From contig NTKI01000002.1 in assembly GCA_002457315.1 (NCBI GenBank), positions 1 through 64,000 on the forward strand: 64,000 nucleotides of DNA, written 5' to 3'. Numbering within the stretch: the stretch's first letter is position 1; the number at the start of each line of letters is the position of its first letter. Position numbers and translations under genes: made by a program. The notes beneath the pieces are model-generated. The model had not been told where the DNA came from and searched no databases. It was given only the letters and a program-made list of their open reading frames with translations. Below are positions 37,377-47,394 of this stretch, piece by piece. This DNA is from Rhodothermaeota bacterium MED-G19 (GTDB taxonomy: Bacteria > Bacteroidota > Bacteroidia > Cytophagales > MED-G16).

Positions 37377-39983
37377 ATGAAAAAGATAAATTACCTGGTA
37401 TTAGTTTTAATTTTAATCTCAAATATTTCATTTTCTCAACAGAAAATATCTCCATTGGTAAATTCTTTCAAAGAATATAAGTCACTTAAAAAAGAGACGT
37501 CATATAATATGAGTTGGGTGTCTTTAGGTCCTGTTTTAAATTCTGCAAGAGTAGAATCTGTACAAGTAGATGAGACAAAACCTGGGACCATGTATGTAGC
37601 ATTTGGCTCTGGGAACTTATGGAAAACAACAGATAATGGAATATCATGGAAACCTATTTTCAATGATACCCCTTCTATAGGAATTGGTGACATTGCAATT
37701 GCTCCATCAGATAAAGATATTATCTATGTAGGTACAGGAGAAAGTCTTAAAAAAGGGAGAAATTTTACAATGCCAGGAACTGGTATTTACAAATCTATTG
37801 ATGGAGGGGAAACTTGGAACCATTTAGGACTAAATGACTCTTGGCACATAGGGGAAATATCTATTAACCCATCAAATCCAAATATAGTTTTTGTTAGTGT
37901 AATGGGACACTTTTGGAGTAAAAATAATAATCGAGGAGTTTATAGAACAACTGACGGAGGAAAGTCTTGGAAAAAGGTATTATATGTTGATGAAATGACT
38001 GGGGCAAATGATATCGTAATATCGTATTCAAATCCAAATATTATTTATGCTTCATTATGGGAAAATTATCCCGGAATAAGTGGAAGAAAAAGTGGTATTT
38101 ATAAAAGTATAGACAACGGAGAATCTTGGAATAAAATGGAAAATGGACTCCCGTATGGTGATAAAATGGGGAGAATAGGCCTAGCAGTATCCCATTCAAA
38201 TCCTGATAAAGTTTATGCATTAATTGATAATTTATCTAAAGAGAGAAATCATGCAGCAGAAGTATACTCTACTGATAATGGAGGAATAAACTGGTACAGA
38301 ACTCATGAAAAAGAACTATTAATTTTTCCAGGTATTGGCTGGTACTTTGCTGACATTTATGTTAATCCTTTGGATGATAACGAGATATATTCTCTTGGTG
38401 TTAGAGCTGCTTACAGTAATGATGGAGGGAAAAGTTTTAAAAATTTAAATGGTACTGTTAAAAGAATAAACCCCAGTCAAGCAAAAGGGTTACACCTTGA
38501 TCATTGTGAGTTGTGGATTAACCCAATTAACCCTGAGCATATTGTTTTAGGAAATGATGGTGGGGTATTTGTGAGTTACAATAAAGGTAATTCATGGCTT
38601 CATTATAATAATATTCCTACAGGGGAGTTTTATGATATTGAACTAACAAATGGATCACCTTACTTAATTTATGGTGGAACGCAAGACGACGCTACTGTAT
38701 ATGGACCTCCAAAAGAATGGAAAAATAATAGTGAAGATAAATGGAAATATTTATGGATAGATGCATGGGACGGTGGAGATGGTTGCATAACTCAGGTTGA
38801 TCCATCAGATAATAATACTGTTTACTTTAGTATGCAAAATGGTGCAATAAGAAGAAAAAACTTGAAGAAAGGTCTTTCGGTCTCCATAAAACCAAAATTA
38901 CCTAAAAATATAAACGATACTTTAAAATATAATTTCATAACACCATACTTTATATCAGAACATAACCATAACACTCTTTATCATGCAGGTAATTATGTTT
39001 TTAAGTCAACAGATAAAGGAAATAATTGGGAAGTAATCAGTAATAAACTAACTAAATCAAAAAATTCTCAAAAGTTTGAATCACATTCAGCTGGAGCAAT
39101 TGCTGAGTCTAAATTATCAAAAGGACTAATATATTATGGTACTGATAGAGGAGTATTTTGGTACACAAAAAATGATGGTAGAAAATGGCATGAAAATTCA
39201 GAAAATATATCGAATGGATATATCAGAAGTATATTCCCATCTCAATTTGAAGAATCAAGGGTTTATATGGCAATGACAGGAATAAATTATGATGACTTAA
39301 ATAATTACTTATATGTTTCTGAAAACTATGGAAAAAACTGGAAAAAAATTAAAGGCAACCTGCCAAATGAACCTGCAAATGTTATAATCGAAGATTACAA
39401 ATATGAAAATGTTCTCTATGCTGGACTTTACAGAGGAGTATATATTTCATTAGATAGAGGTAATTCATGGGAGATAATAGGAAATAATTTTCCAATGAGT
39501 AGCGTTTCCGATATAGAGATCCATAAAGAAACTAATGATATGGTAGTTTCTACTCATGGCAGAGGGATATACAAATTGAATTTAGATCCAATTCATAATC
39601 TAATATCTAGTAATAATATTGAAGATAAAGATATGATTCTTAGTACCGGTGAATTCTTATTACCAAAATTTAATGATACTCATAGAGAGCCATTAATGCA
39701 CTCATATGAAAACGTTCCTATTACTTTCTATTTAAATAATTCAAAAGAGTATTCATTAATTATAAAAGAGAAAGATAAAGAGATTTGGAAAATGAATGGA
39801 ATTGGTGAAAAGGGAATAAATCAAATCAGATGGGATTTAATAATAGAAAAAAATAATAGCCAAAAACCATACTATATTCATTTTAATAAATTTATTTCAA
39901 CTGGGGATTATAATTTAATTTTAAAAACTGAAAATTTAATTTTAGAAGAAAAAATTACAATAAATGAATTTAAAAATCTTTAA
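37377..39983 (+). CDS. Large secreted Asp-box beta-propeller protein (second paralogue)
   Basis: It starts at the ATG at 37377, which gives a clean signal peptide (INYLVLVLILISNISFSQQ); the frame is open upstream to 37296 but that part borders tRNA-Lys. The 868 residues repeat the Asp-box pattern seen in the neighbour: TTDNGISWKPIF, SIDGGETWNHLG, TTDGGKSWKKVL, SIDNGESWNKME, SENYGKNWKKIK and SLDRGNSWEIIG. Shared segments such as GTGIYKSIDGGETW and LPNEPANVIIED (LPTEPVNVIIED in the neighbour) show common ancestry. A C-terminal beta domain (about 760-868) follows. It lies outside the cytoplasm; substrate unknown. It overlaps the next gene by 20 bases. Confidence 0.85.
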   Translation: MKKINYLVLVLILISNISFSQQKISPLVNSFKEYKSLKKETSYNMSWVSLGPVLNSARVESVQVDETKPGTMYVAFGSGNLWKTTDNGISWKPIFNDTPSIGIGDIAIAPSDKDIIYVGTGESLKKGRNFTMPGTGIYKSIDGGETWNHLGLNDSWHIGEISINPSNPNIVFVSVMGHFWSKNNNRGVYRTTDGGKSWKKVLYVDEMTGANDIVISYSNPNIIYASLWENYPGISGRKSGIYKSIDNGESWNKMENGLPYGDKMGRIGLAVSHSNPDKVYALIDNLSKERNHAAEVYSTDNGGINWYRTHEKELLIFPGIGWYFADIYVNPLDDNEIYSLGVRAAYSNDGGKSFKNLNGTVKRINPSQAKGLHLDHCELWINPINPEHIVLGNDGGVFVSYNKGNSWLHYNNIPTGEFYDIELTNGSPYLIYGGTQDDATVYGPPKEWKNNSEDKWKYLWIDAWDGGDGCITQVDPSDNNTVYFSMQNGAIRRKNLKKGLSVSIKPKLPKNINDTLKYNFITPYFISEHNHNTLYHAGNYVFKSTDKGNNWEVISNKLTKSKNSQKFESHSAGAIAESKLSKGLIYYGTDRGVFWYTKNDGRKWHENSENISNGYIRSIFPSQFEESRVYMAMTGINYDDLNNYLYVSENYGKNWKKIKGNLPNEPANVIIEDYKYENVLYAGLYRGVYISLDRGNSWEIIGNNFPMSSVSDIEIHKETNDMVVSTHGRGIYKLNLDPIHNLISSNNIEDKDMILSTGEFLLPKFNDTHREPLMHSYENVPITFYLNNSKEYSLIIKEKDKEIWKMNGIGEKGINQIRWDLIIEKNNSQKPYYIHFNKFISTGDYNLILKTENLILEEKITINEFKNL

Positions 39984-40677
39984 TATTTCAATATTTGTCT
40001 TTTTATTTTTTCCAATAATTCTAAAAGGAAAGAATGATCTATTAAATGCTGGTGATTCCCTATTTAAAGAAGAAAAATATTACGATGCAAAAAAATATTA
40101 TGACAGCATATTTTATAATAAAAATATGTTTAGTTATAGCATGCTATTAAAGATGTCTTTTATTGAAGAACGTTTAGGAAACTTTGAGAGAAGCATATAC
40201 TATTTATCATTTTATAAAAAAAGAAAAGAAAATATAGAGGTAAATAACTCATTACAAAACATTATAGATAACAATAAACTAAAAAGTTTTGAAAATTCTG
40301 ATTTTGATTTTTTTGAGGGTAAATTTTTAATTAATAAATATCATATAATTTATTTACTTCTATCTATTTCAATCTTAATATTCACATATAATATTTATAG
40401 AATTTATAAAAGAAAAAAAATCAATTATATAAAGTCTTTCTTCTTGGTAAATATGTTTTTGCTATTTGTACTTAATTTTAAAAATAATCCTTCAGGAATA
40501 ATCTCAAATAACAACACATTTATTATGTATGATCCCTCATCTGGATCAGATGTACATAGTATAATTAATAAAGGTGAAAAAATTGAAATTACAGGTGAGA
40601 CAGATGTCTGGTATGAAATTATAATTGATAATGAAAGAAGATATATAAGGAAAAAGAATTTATTAAAGATTAATTAA
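39964..40677 (+). CDS. TPR plus membrane plus SH3-like protein (BatE-like layout)
   Basis: The 237 residues have an N-terminal signal or anchor (FNISIFVFLFFPIILKG), a TPR-like section (about 25-85: AGDSLFKEEKYYDAKKYYDS; MLLKMSFIEERLGNFERSIYY), a polar linker, two membrane segments (IIYLLLSISILIFTYNIYRI; SFFLVNMFLLFVLNF) and a C-terminal SH3-like domain (about 175-237, with GEKIEITGETDVWYEIIID and RRYIRKKNL). This order resembles BatE proteins of Bacteroidota aerotolerance operons, but no batA-D is nearby, so the name is not assigned. It overlaps the propeller gene by 20 bases, so they are likely cotranscribed. Confidence 0.72.
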   Translation: MNLKIFNISIFVFLFFPIILKGKNDLLNAGDSLFKEEKYYDAKKYYDSIFYNKNMFSYSMLLKMSFIEERLGNFERSIYYLSFYKKRKENIEVNNSLQNIIDNNKLKSFENSDFDFFEGKFLINKYHIIYLLLSISILIFTYNIYRIYKRKKINYIKSFFLVNMFLLFVLNFKNNPSGIISNNNTFIMYDPSSGSDVHSIINKGEKIEITGETDVWYEIIIDNERRYIRKKNLLKIN

Positions 40678-41486
40678 TAATCTTTCAGAAGAGATTCTCT
40701 CTCGTTAAGAATTTCTTTGTATGATAGTCTATCTGATAACTTAGGAAACCAATTTTTTATTAAGTGAGCTAATTTACCTCTGAATGTAAAAATTAAATCT
40801 CTTTTTTTATTTTTATATCCCTCATATATTTTATCAGCTAAATGTTCAGAAGTTATCATGCCTTTTTGATCTCTTGCGGTACTCCCCTCTTTATTACCAT
40901 CGCTTTTTAAAGTATTTTTCCTAAAGTTACTTTCAAAATAACCTGGTGAAGCGACCATTATATTCACATTTTTATTCTTAAGCTCAAGCCTGATTGAATC
41001 AAAAAAACCTTGCAAAGCATGCTTAGAAGATACATAAGCTGATCTAGTTGGTGTTGCAATGAATCCATTTAATGAAGAAATTGCAATTATTGATCCCTCT
41101 GATTTAATAAGATAAGGAATTGAATGTTTTACTGAATAAATGGAACCAAAAAAATTTATCTTAAATAATTTTTCAAAAACTTCCATATTTGCATGTTCAA
41201 AAACAGACCTATAAGAAATCCCAGCATTACAAATTAAAACATCTAACTTACCAAAGGATTTTATTGTAAGCTCAATCATCTTTTTTACATCTTTTTCTAC
41301 AGAAACATCATGAACTATATACTCACATCTAGTCCCTATTGATTTTATATTTAATTGAACTTTTTTAAGTCTTTCTAAGTTTGTTCCACCTATAACAACA
41401 TCAAAACCTTCCTTTGAAAACTTGTAGGCTAGAGCTTCTCCCGCTCCAGATGAACCGCCAGTTATAACTACAACTTTATTTTCCAT
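40674..41486 (-). CDS. Short-chain dehydrogenase/reductase
   Basis: The 270 residues are a classical SDR: VVVITGGSSGAGEALAYKF is the nucleotide loop (about 4-22), LICNAGISYRSVF the NAG motif, IIAISSLNGF the catalytic Ser strand and SAYVSSKHALQGFFDSIR the YxxxK active site (about 150). A C-terminal basic section (about 230-270) may contact a membrane. Substrate cannot be predicted. It converges with the TPR/SH3 gene, overlapping its stop by 4 bases, and diverges from the PLP enzyme. Confidence 0.9.
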   Translation of the reverse strand: MENKVVVITGGSSGAGEALAYKFSKEGFDVVIGGTNLERLKKVQLNIKSIGTRCEYIVHDVSVEKDVKKMIELTIKSFGKLDVLICNAGISYRSVFEHANMEVFEKLFKINFFGSIYSVKHSIPYLIKSEGSIIAISSLNGFIATPTRSAYVSSKHALQGFFDSIRLELKNKNVNIMVASPGYFESNFRKNTLKSDGNKEGSTARDQKGMITSEHLADKIYEGYKNKKRDLIFTFRGKLAHLIKNWFPKLSDRLSYKEILNERESLLKDY

Positions 41487-41544
41487 ATTATAAATATAGT
41501 TTATTAAAATTATTATAATTTCGTAAAAACAACTTAACTAAGTA

Positions 41545-42711
41545 ATGAGTAAAGATATTATAAATCAGCTTGGAGAAAATCGAGAAGAGTATTTTAACGC
41601 AGCTATACCTCCAATTTTCTCAAATTCTAATTTTTTATTTTCTAAGGTAGAAGACATGCGTTCAGCTATGATCAATAAAAACAATATTCCTTTTTACACT
41701 AGAGGTCATAATCCTACTACAAGAATATTTGAGAAAAAAATTGCCGCATTAGAAAAAACAGAAAATGCTATAGCTCTCAGTAGTGGAATGGCTGCAATTT
41801 CATCTGCTATACTTTCTCAAATAAAGAGTGGTGAACATATGATTTCAATTAATCAACCCTATACAGGAACTGACATGTTCATGAAAAATATATTACCAGA
41901 TTATAACATTGATATCTCGTTTATTAATGGAGAAAAAAAGGAAAATTTTGAAAATAAAATCAAAAAGAATACTAAACTTATTTACCTTGAAAGTCCAAAT
42001 TCATGGACTTATGATATGCAAGATTTAGAAAAAATTTCAAAGATTGCTAAGTCAAATAATATCATTACTATAATAGACAATAGTTATGCCTCTCCAATAA
42101 ATTGTAATCCTTCATTGTGGGGAATAGATATAATAATTCATTCAGCAACTAAATATATTGGTGGTCATGCTAATGCGATGGGAGGAGTTATTTGTAGCAC
42201 AAATAAGATAATTAATCAAATTTATAATTCTCAATTTAAACTCATTGGAAGTGTTTTATCTCCATTTCATTCATGGCTTTTTATTAATGGGTTAAGAACG
42301 TTAAAAATTAGGATGAAATATGTAAGTGAGTCTACGCCTAAAGTTGTGAGTTTTCTCGAAAAAGAATCAAAAATTAAAAAAGTACTTTATCCTCACTCTA
42401 AAGATTTTAGTCAAAAAAATCTTGTCAAAAAATATTTAAAGAAACCATGTGGTCAGTTTACTTTAGTTTTAAATACTAAAGATGATAAGGAAATAGAAAG
42501 ATTTTGCGATAATCTATCTCATTTTAGAATGGCTGCCTCATGGGGTGGACATGAATCATTAATTTTTCCTGAAATTGCAAGGTATAATAAGGAAAGCGAA
42601 TACTATTCAAAAACTGAGCTTCTCCCAAAAAATTATATCAGATTCTATATTGGATTAGAAGAGACAGACTTAATAATTGATGATATCAAAAATTCTTTGA
42701 GTAAAATCTAA
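41545..42711 (+). CDS. Cys/Met metabolism PLP-dependent enzyme (cystathionine gamma-synthase/lyase family)
   Basis: The 388 residues fit trans-sulfuration enzymes: [20 protein letters not shown] (about 52-71), [14 protein letters not shown] (PLP phosphate site), [29 protein letters not shown] (the Asp binding the pyridine N) and [18 protein letters not shown] (the Schiff-base Lys). [17 protein letters not shown] near the end is also typical. Which member it is (gamma-synthase, lyase or sulfhydrylase) cannot be read from sequence. It is preceded by a 58-base gap shared with the SDR gene. Confidence 0.9.
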   Translation: MSKDIINQLGENREEYFNAAIPPIFSNSNFLFSKVEDMRSAMINKNNIPFYTRGHNPTTRIFEKKIAALEKTENAIALSSGMAAISSAILSQIKSGEHMISINQPYTGTDMFMKNILPDYNIDISFINGEKKENFENKIKKNTKLIYLESPNSWTYDMQDLEKISKIAKSNNIITIIDNSYASPINCNPSLWGIDIIIHSATKYIGGHANAMGGVICSTNKIINQIYNSQFKLIGSVLSPFHSWLFINGLRTLKIRMKYVSESTPKVVSFLEKESKIKKVLYPHSKDFSQKNLVKKYLKKPCGQFTLVLNTKDDKEIERFCDNLSHFRMAASWGGHESLIFPEIARYNKESEYYSKTELLPKNYIRFYIGLEETDLIIDDIKNSLSKI

Positions 42712-45350
42712 AAAACAATTGTCACAGACCCTTTATATTCAGACTTGGAATACTTAATATAATAATAATACACACCTGGAGATCTATTGCTGCCATCCCA
42801 CTCAAAAAACTTATTGCTAGATTTATAAGCTTCAACTCCAGTCCTATCTACAAAAACAATTGACTCAAAATTATCATCACAGCCGTCTAAAGGTAAGTTC
42901 TGTGAAGGAATTGATAAATTAGTTAATGAGAACACATCATTTATCCCATCTCCATTAGGACTGAAGGCATTTGGAGGATTAAATATATCCCAGTTAACTA
43001 TAGGTTTTTCTAATAAAAATTTAATTTGCTTAGTATATTCACTATAATATGGACAGCTATTATCTTGTACCCTAAAAGTTAGATTATATCCTTTAGAAGT
43101 AAAGTCACTATTCAAAAATTCACAAGTTGGATTCCAAGTAAGCTTACTGGTTACCTCACCAACACCAGAAGATTGAGCAAAAACAAAATCACCAGGTAAT
43201 CCTTCAGAAATCAATTCTAATAAAATTAGGTCATTATCCTGATCTATAGCATTAATATCTATCTCAAATGGATTATTAACTGTCATTACATATTCATTTT
43301 CATTTGTAATTAAAGGAGTATTATTCTCGTCAATATTAATTTTAAGAATTAGCTGGATAGTATCCGGGTTTGATTCTTGACAGTAATCAATATCTTCAGT
43401 AATAAAATTAATTTTGTATTCATTTATATCTTTATAAGGGAAATTTACACACTCAAGATCTACATTAAATTGACCTTCAATATGTCCAGTTTGAAAGTTA
43501 TTTACTGAAAAAGTAGAATTTATATCTTCTAAATTAAATCCTATTCCATTTGCTGACATAATTAGAGTATCATTGTCTTGATCATCTGAGAATAGTTTTA
43601 AAGAGAATAAACCTGAAAGATCAGTTTCATATTCAATAATTGAAAAATTAGGTCTTGAATTGACTGAATCAGTTATCTGCATATCTGCTGTCAACTTAGG
43701 TCCAGAGTTCTGTGGTAATTCTACTCTTAAATCATAATATATTGTATCCTGATTAAACTGTTCACATGTATCCAAATCATCTAGAACAATACCAATCATA
43801 AAACTATCTTTATCTGAATAATCAAAATTTCTACAGTCAGTATCAAAACTTAGAGTAGAAGAAATAGAGCCAGCTCCACTCTCAGATACGTTAAAAGAGA
43901 TGCCATAATCTTCAATATTATATTCTGGTTTTAGAGGAACAATAAAATAATCCAAACTTAGAGAATCTAAATCTACATCTTGACCCTCAATTAAAGTTGA
44001 GTATTGTGAATTCCAAGATACAGTAACAACATTAGTATCTTCTTGATTTAAAAAGAAAGGGTCTTTATTAGTTGGAGGCTCTACTATAATTGTAACTCGA
44101 ACTGTATCTCTTTGAGGTAACGGGCATGCATCATCAGCTGCAATTAAATCTATCAGATAAGGTTCGTTCTGAACATATGGGCAATCTGAAACACAAACCT
44201 CTACTTTTAGAGTATCCCCAGAAGAGTTAATAGAACCCTCACTAAATGAAAAAATATCAGATAAATCTGTACTTCCTCCTTTACCAAAATTAACCCCTTC
44301 AGCAGTTAGAGTAACATTTGTTCCTAAATCATCAGTAACAAATAGCTCAAAACATTTTGGTTGTGACGCAACATAAATAATGGTGTCATCTTCCTTATAA
44401 AAATCAAGCTGTCCAGGAATTTTAACTAAAGCTTCAGGAGGATCGGGTGGGTTACATCCATCAACAACCAACATCTGGAAATCTCTGCGAGACTCTCCTA
44501 TCTTAATACCATTCCTATATTCTTCAGCTCTGACTGAGAAAACATATAATCCCACTTCAGACGGAGTCACTGTTATAAACCCTTCGTTTGAAATTGATAA
44601 TGACGGATTTCCAGGAATCATACTAGCTAGATCATAACCAGGAGCAAAATTAACTATAGGATGAGGAGGAGGTGTAGTCGGTGGCAACGCTTGTATATCA
44701 CCATTATTATCTTGTTTATCATCTAGAGGCGCAGCAAGTGAATAAGCAATTGAGTCTCCATCATCATCAGTACCTGCGAAATCTATGTAGAATAACTGAT
44801 TAACGCAAGCATAATCACTAAGAGGAGGAAATAATTTTGGAGAAGAGTTTACAAATGGTTTACCAGTTGCGTCTACTACAGGAGGAAAATATAAAGTATA
44901 GGTCATCCCATTAGTGTCAGGATTAATTAAATTTTTTATGGCTGCGTTTCTACAACACCTTTCCCACACAATTACGTATCCATCTGGATCATTATATATA
45001 TCTGGATCTAAAGTTATTTCATGAGAATATTCTACCTTATCGGTACATAAGAAACCTAAAGCACAGTCAGGATTAGTATAAGGAACATTCTCTGTCTTTG
45101 TAATAACCATAGTACCATTTCTCATAAACTGACCATCTGATTTTCTGAAAATAGTATATATTACCAGGTCATCAGGTCCTGGATTCGATGTCTGAGCACA
45201 ATCGAAATACTGAATTAATTTAACTTGATAAGTAAATGAGTTCTCATCCCCGATGTGAATCATTTCTATTTCACCTCCTACAATATGAGCTGCTACAACA
45301 TATTGAATTGGAATTAAAGAAATAAATAAAATTAAGAAGGTCCTTAACAT
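42708..45350 (-). CDS. Secreted protein with type IX secretion (gliding motility-associated, CHU_C) C-terminal domain
   Basis: The 880 residues begin with a signal peptide ([19 protein letters not shown]) and a conserved N-terminal region ([34 protein letters not shown]). The middle is repetitive and acidic, in beta-sandwich units of about 110-120 residues containing DxDxD-type turns ([24 protein letters not shown]). The C-terminus [28 protein letters not shown] and [10 protein letters not shown] is the type B sorting signal that directs proteins through the type IX system. It is probably a large surface or extracellular protein; ligand unknown. It overlaps the PLP gene stop by 4 bases. Confidence 0.87.
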   Translation of the reverse strand: MLRTFLILFISLIPIQYVVAAHIVGGEIEMIHIGDENSFTYQVKLIQYFDCAQTSNPGPDDLVIYTIFRKSDGQFMRNGTMVITKTENVPYTNPDCALGFLCTDKVEYSHEITLDPDIYNDPDGYVIVWERCCRNAAIKNLINPDTNGMTYTLYFPPVVDATGKPFVNSSPKLFPPLSDYACVNQLFYIDFAGTDDDGDSIAYSLAAPLDDKQDNNGDIQALPPTTPPPHPIVNFAPGYDLASMIPGNPSLSISNEGFITVTPSEVGLYVFSVRAEEYRNGIKIGESRRDFQMLVVDGCNPPDPPEALVKIPGQLDFYKEDDTIIYVASQPKCFELFVTDDLGTNVTLTAEGVNFGKGGSTDLSDIFSFSEGSINSSGDTLKVEVCVSDCPYVQNEPYLIDLIAADDACPLPQRDTVRVTIIVEPPTNKDPFFLNQEDTNVVTVSWNSQYSTLIEGQDVDLDSLSLDYFIVPLKPEYNIEDYGISFNVSESGAGSISSTLSFDTDCRNFDYSDKDSFMIGIVLDDLDTCEQFNQDTIYYDLRVELPQNSGPKLTADMQITDSVNSRPNFSIIEYETDLSGLFSLKLFSDDQDNDTLIMSANGIGFNLEDINSTFSVNNFQTGHIEGQFNVDLECVNFPYKDINEYKINFITEDIDYCQESNPDTIQLILKINIDENNTPLITNENEYVMTVNNPFEIDINAIDQDNDLILLELISEGLPGDFVFAQSSGVGEVTSKLTWNPTCEFLNSDFTSKGYNLTFRVQDNSCPYYSEYTKQIKFLLEKPIVNWDIFNPPNAFSPNGDGINDVFSLTNLSIPSQNLPLDGCDDNFESIVFVDRTGVEAYKSSNKFFEWDGSNRSPGVYYYYIKYSKSEYKGSVTIVF

Positions 45351-45357
45351 AAATTTG
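45350..45357 (+). promoter_or_regulatory. Putative -7 element (TAAATTTG)
   Basis: It matches TAnnTTTG, with the ATG at 45385 27 bases beyond its last base. It abuts the start codon of the divergent type IX gene. No clear -33 is visible. Confidence 0.35.
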
Positions 45358-45384
45358 TTATAAATATAGTAAGTTTATTGTAGT

Positions 45385-45753
45385 ATGGAGAACAAAAATG
45401 ATGATTTAGATTATAATAAAATAGGGCAAATAACTTCCGACTTTGTTAAAGTTTCAGATCAAGTTAAAATAACATGTAAAAAGATTATAGAAAAAAAATT
45501 TTCAAAGTTTCCTGTAATAATATTAAGCGACACAAATAATGATTTAGGTGCACTTCTCATTGATCAAAATGAAATTTTAAATAATAAATGGAAATATTTT
45601 GCAAGTTATGCTGAAGTATTAATTGAAAAAAAAATTATATCAGATATCTCTATATTTAAAGAAAAATATAAAAATCCTGATGAGTTTTGTTGTTTATTAA
45701 CAAGAATAGATATTAATTCTAAGATAATATTTATACCATATCCAGAAGATTAA
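45385..45753 (+). CDS. Conserved-looking hypothetical cytoplasmic protein
   Basis: The 122 residues contain no signal peptide or membrane helix. QVKITCKKIIEKKFSKFPVIILSD and NNDLGALLIDQNEILNNKWKYFASYAEVLIEKKII suggest an alpha/beta fold; the C-terminus LLTRIDINSKIIFIPYPED ends with a strand and a short acidic tail. I recall similar short proteins in Bacteroidota genomes but cannot name a family. It heads the mscS-msrB-crcB-aldehyde dehydrogenase run, 14 bases before mscS. Confidence 0.7.
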   Translation: MENKNDDLDYNKIGQITSDFVKVSDQVKITCKKIIEKKFSKFPVIILSDTNNDLGALLIDQNEILNNKWKYFASYAEVLIEKKIISDISIFKEKYKNPDEFCCLLTRIDINSKIIFIPYPED

Positions 45754-45767
45754 TTTAAATTTGTTAT

Positions 45768-46586
45768 ATGTCAGATATATTAAGCCCCGATAACTACACT
45801 TTTCTATTAAACATATTAATAGAATATGCCCCAAAAATTATTTTAGGTTTTGTTTTCCTTTTTTTTGGATTAAGAATAATAAGAAGATTGTTAAATATTT
45901 TAGATAATTTTTTAAAATCTAAAAATATAGATGAGTCTTTGAGACCATTCTTTAAATCATTACTATCTATTACTCTTCAAGTTGCGTTAATTATATCCGT
46001 CCTTTCGATGATAGGAGTTGAAATGACTTCTTTTCTAGCTATTCTCGGTGCAGCAGGTCTTGCAATAGGATTAGCTTTAAAAGATACACTTCAGAATTTT
46101 GCAGCAGGAGTAATGATATTATTTTTTAAACCTTTTAGGGTTGGTGACTTTATTGAATACGAAGGAACTAAAGGAACTGTAAAAGAAATTCAAATATTTA
46201 ATTCTGTACTTACTACGGTTGATAATAGAAGGGTAATAATACCAAACGGAATACTTCAAACATCAATTGTAATTAATTACTCTTCTGAAGATATTAGAAG
46301 AATTATATGGACCTTTTCAATAGCATATGGAGATGATTTTAATAAAGCAAAAACAATTTTATTAAAATGGATAGATGAAGATGATAGGATATTAAAAGAT
46401 AAAAAGCCTATGGTTGTAATATCAGAATTAGCTGATAGTTCAGTTAATATAATGGTTAGAGCTTGGGTGAAATCTGAAGACTTCTTGGATGTAAAATTTA
46501 AGTTTAATGAAAAAGTTTATGAAGAGTTTCCTCAAAATGGATTAAGTATACCATTCCCTCAACTCGACGTGAATATCAAAAAATGA
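45768..46586 (+). CDS. Small-conductance mechanosensitive channel (MscS family)
   Basis: The 272 residues have three N-terminal membrane helices. The third has the pore pattern ILGAAGLAIGLALKDTLQNFAAGVMIL (positions about 94-120; alternating small Ala/Gly faces), followed by the conserved KPFRVGDFI and VDNRRVIIPNG of the beta domain and a C-terminal alpha/beta domain. It releases solutes on hypo-osmotic shock. The topology is the minimal MscS form. It overlaps msrB by 4 bases. Confidence 0.95.
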   Translation: MSDILSPDNYTFLLNILIEYAPKIILGFVFLFFGLRIIRRLLNILDNFLKSKNIDESLRPFFKSLLSITLQVALIISVLSMIGVEMTSFLAILGAAGLAIGLALKDTLQNFAAGVMILFFKPFRVGDFIEYEGTKGTVKEIQIFNSVLTTVDNRRVIIPNGILQTSIVINYSSEDIRRIIWTFSIAYGDDFNKAKTILLKWIDEDDRILKDKKPMVVISELADSSVNIMVRAWVKSEDFLDVKFKFNEKVYEEFPQNGLSIPFPQLDVNIKK

Positions 46587-47032
46587 AAAAAATTACATCC
46601 TTAATATTACTTATAATAGTAGTTATATCTAGCTGTAGTTCTCAAGATAAAAATGATAATTACTGGAAAGAAAAATTGACTAAAGAACAATATGAAATAT
46701 TAAGAGAAAAGGGAACAGAAAGAGCTTTTACTGGTAAGTACTGGAACAATAAGCAAGAAGGAGAATACAAATGTGCTGGTTGTGGTCAAAAATTGTTTAC
46801 ATCAGAAAAAAAATATGACTCAGGAACAGGATGGCCTTGTTTTTTTGATGTTGAAGACAAAAAATATGTAAGTTTCGTTGATGATAACAGCTTAGGAATG
46901 CAAAGAATTGAAGTAATATGTTCAAACTGTCAAGGTCATTTAGGACATATTTTTAATGATGGACCTAACCCTACTGGATTAAGATATTGTATTAATTCAG
47001 CTTCATTAGAATTTACAAAAAAAAATAAATGA
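46583..47032 (+). CDS. msrB: Peptide-methionine (R)-S-oxide reductase, lipoprotein form
   Basis: It reduces R-methionine sulfoxide in proteins. The 149 residues begin with a lipoprotein signal (LILLIIVVISSC, lipid Cys18), so the enzyme is exported, unlike cytoplasmic MsrB. The catalytic core has the zinc ligands CAGC (Cys64, Cys67) and CSNC (near 112), GTGWPCFFD and the catalytic Cys136 in RYCINSASLEF. The electron donor must also be periplasmic; none is obvious nearby. It overlaps mscS and crcB by 4 bases each, so the unit is translationally coupled. Confidence 0.95.
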   Translation: MKKITSLILLIIVVISSCSSQDKNDNYWKEKLTKEQYEILREKGTERAFTGKYWNNKQEGEYKCAGCGQKLFTSEKKYDSGTGWPCFFDVEDKKYVSFVDDNSLGMQRIEVICSNCQGHLGHIFNDGPNPTGLRYCINSASLEFTKKNK

Positions 47033-47394
47033 AAGAAATATTTTTTGTTGGTGCTGGAGGGATGTTCGGAGCTATTTTAAGATTTTTAATTGTTAAAATT
47101 CCTTTTATAAATTCAAGTTTTCCATTTAACACATTTATAGTTAATATGATAGGTTGTTTTCTGGTTGGAATATTAATTAAATATTCATCAATCTCTAATA
47201 AAGAATTATCTCATCTTATAAATAATTTTTTAATTATTGGGTTTTGTGGTGGGTTTACTACTTTTTCAGCTTTTTCAGCAGATTCAATAAACTTATTAAA
47301 TGAAAGTAAGTATCTTCTTTTTTTAAGTTATATGATTTCTAGCTCAGTAGTTGGTATCCTATTTTGTTATATTGGCATTAATATTATTAAATGA
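47029..47394 (+). CDS. crcB: Fluoride channel FluC (CrcB)
   Basis: The 121 residues have four membrane helices and the family motifs: FVGAGGMFGAILRFLI (about 5-20), FNTFIVNMIGCFLVGILI (the conserved Asn and Gly) and GFCGGFTTFSAFS (the conserved Phe and Thr-Phe-Ser region of the pore). It exports fluoride as a dual-topology dimer. No fluoride riboswitch is visible, but the gene is embedded in an operon (4-base overlaps on each side), so none would be expected here. Confidence 0.94.
   Translation: MKEIFFVGAGGMFGAILRFLIVKIPFINSSFPFNTFIVNMIGCFLVGILIKYSSISNKELSHLINNFLIIGFCGGFTTFSAFSADSINLLNESKYLLFLSYMISSSVVGILFCYIGINIIK

Noticed and set aside
37377-39983. Glycosidase or sialidase activity for the propeller proteins
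   Set aside because: Asp-box repeats indicate a propeller fold only; I could not identify a catalytic arginine triad or acid/nucleophile pair.
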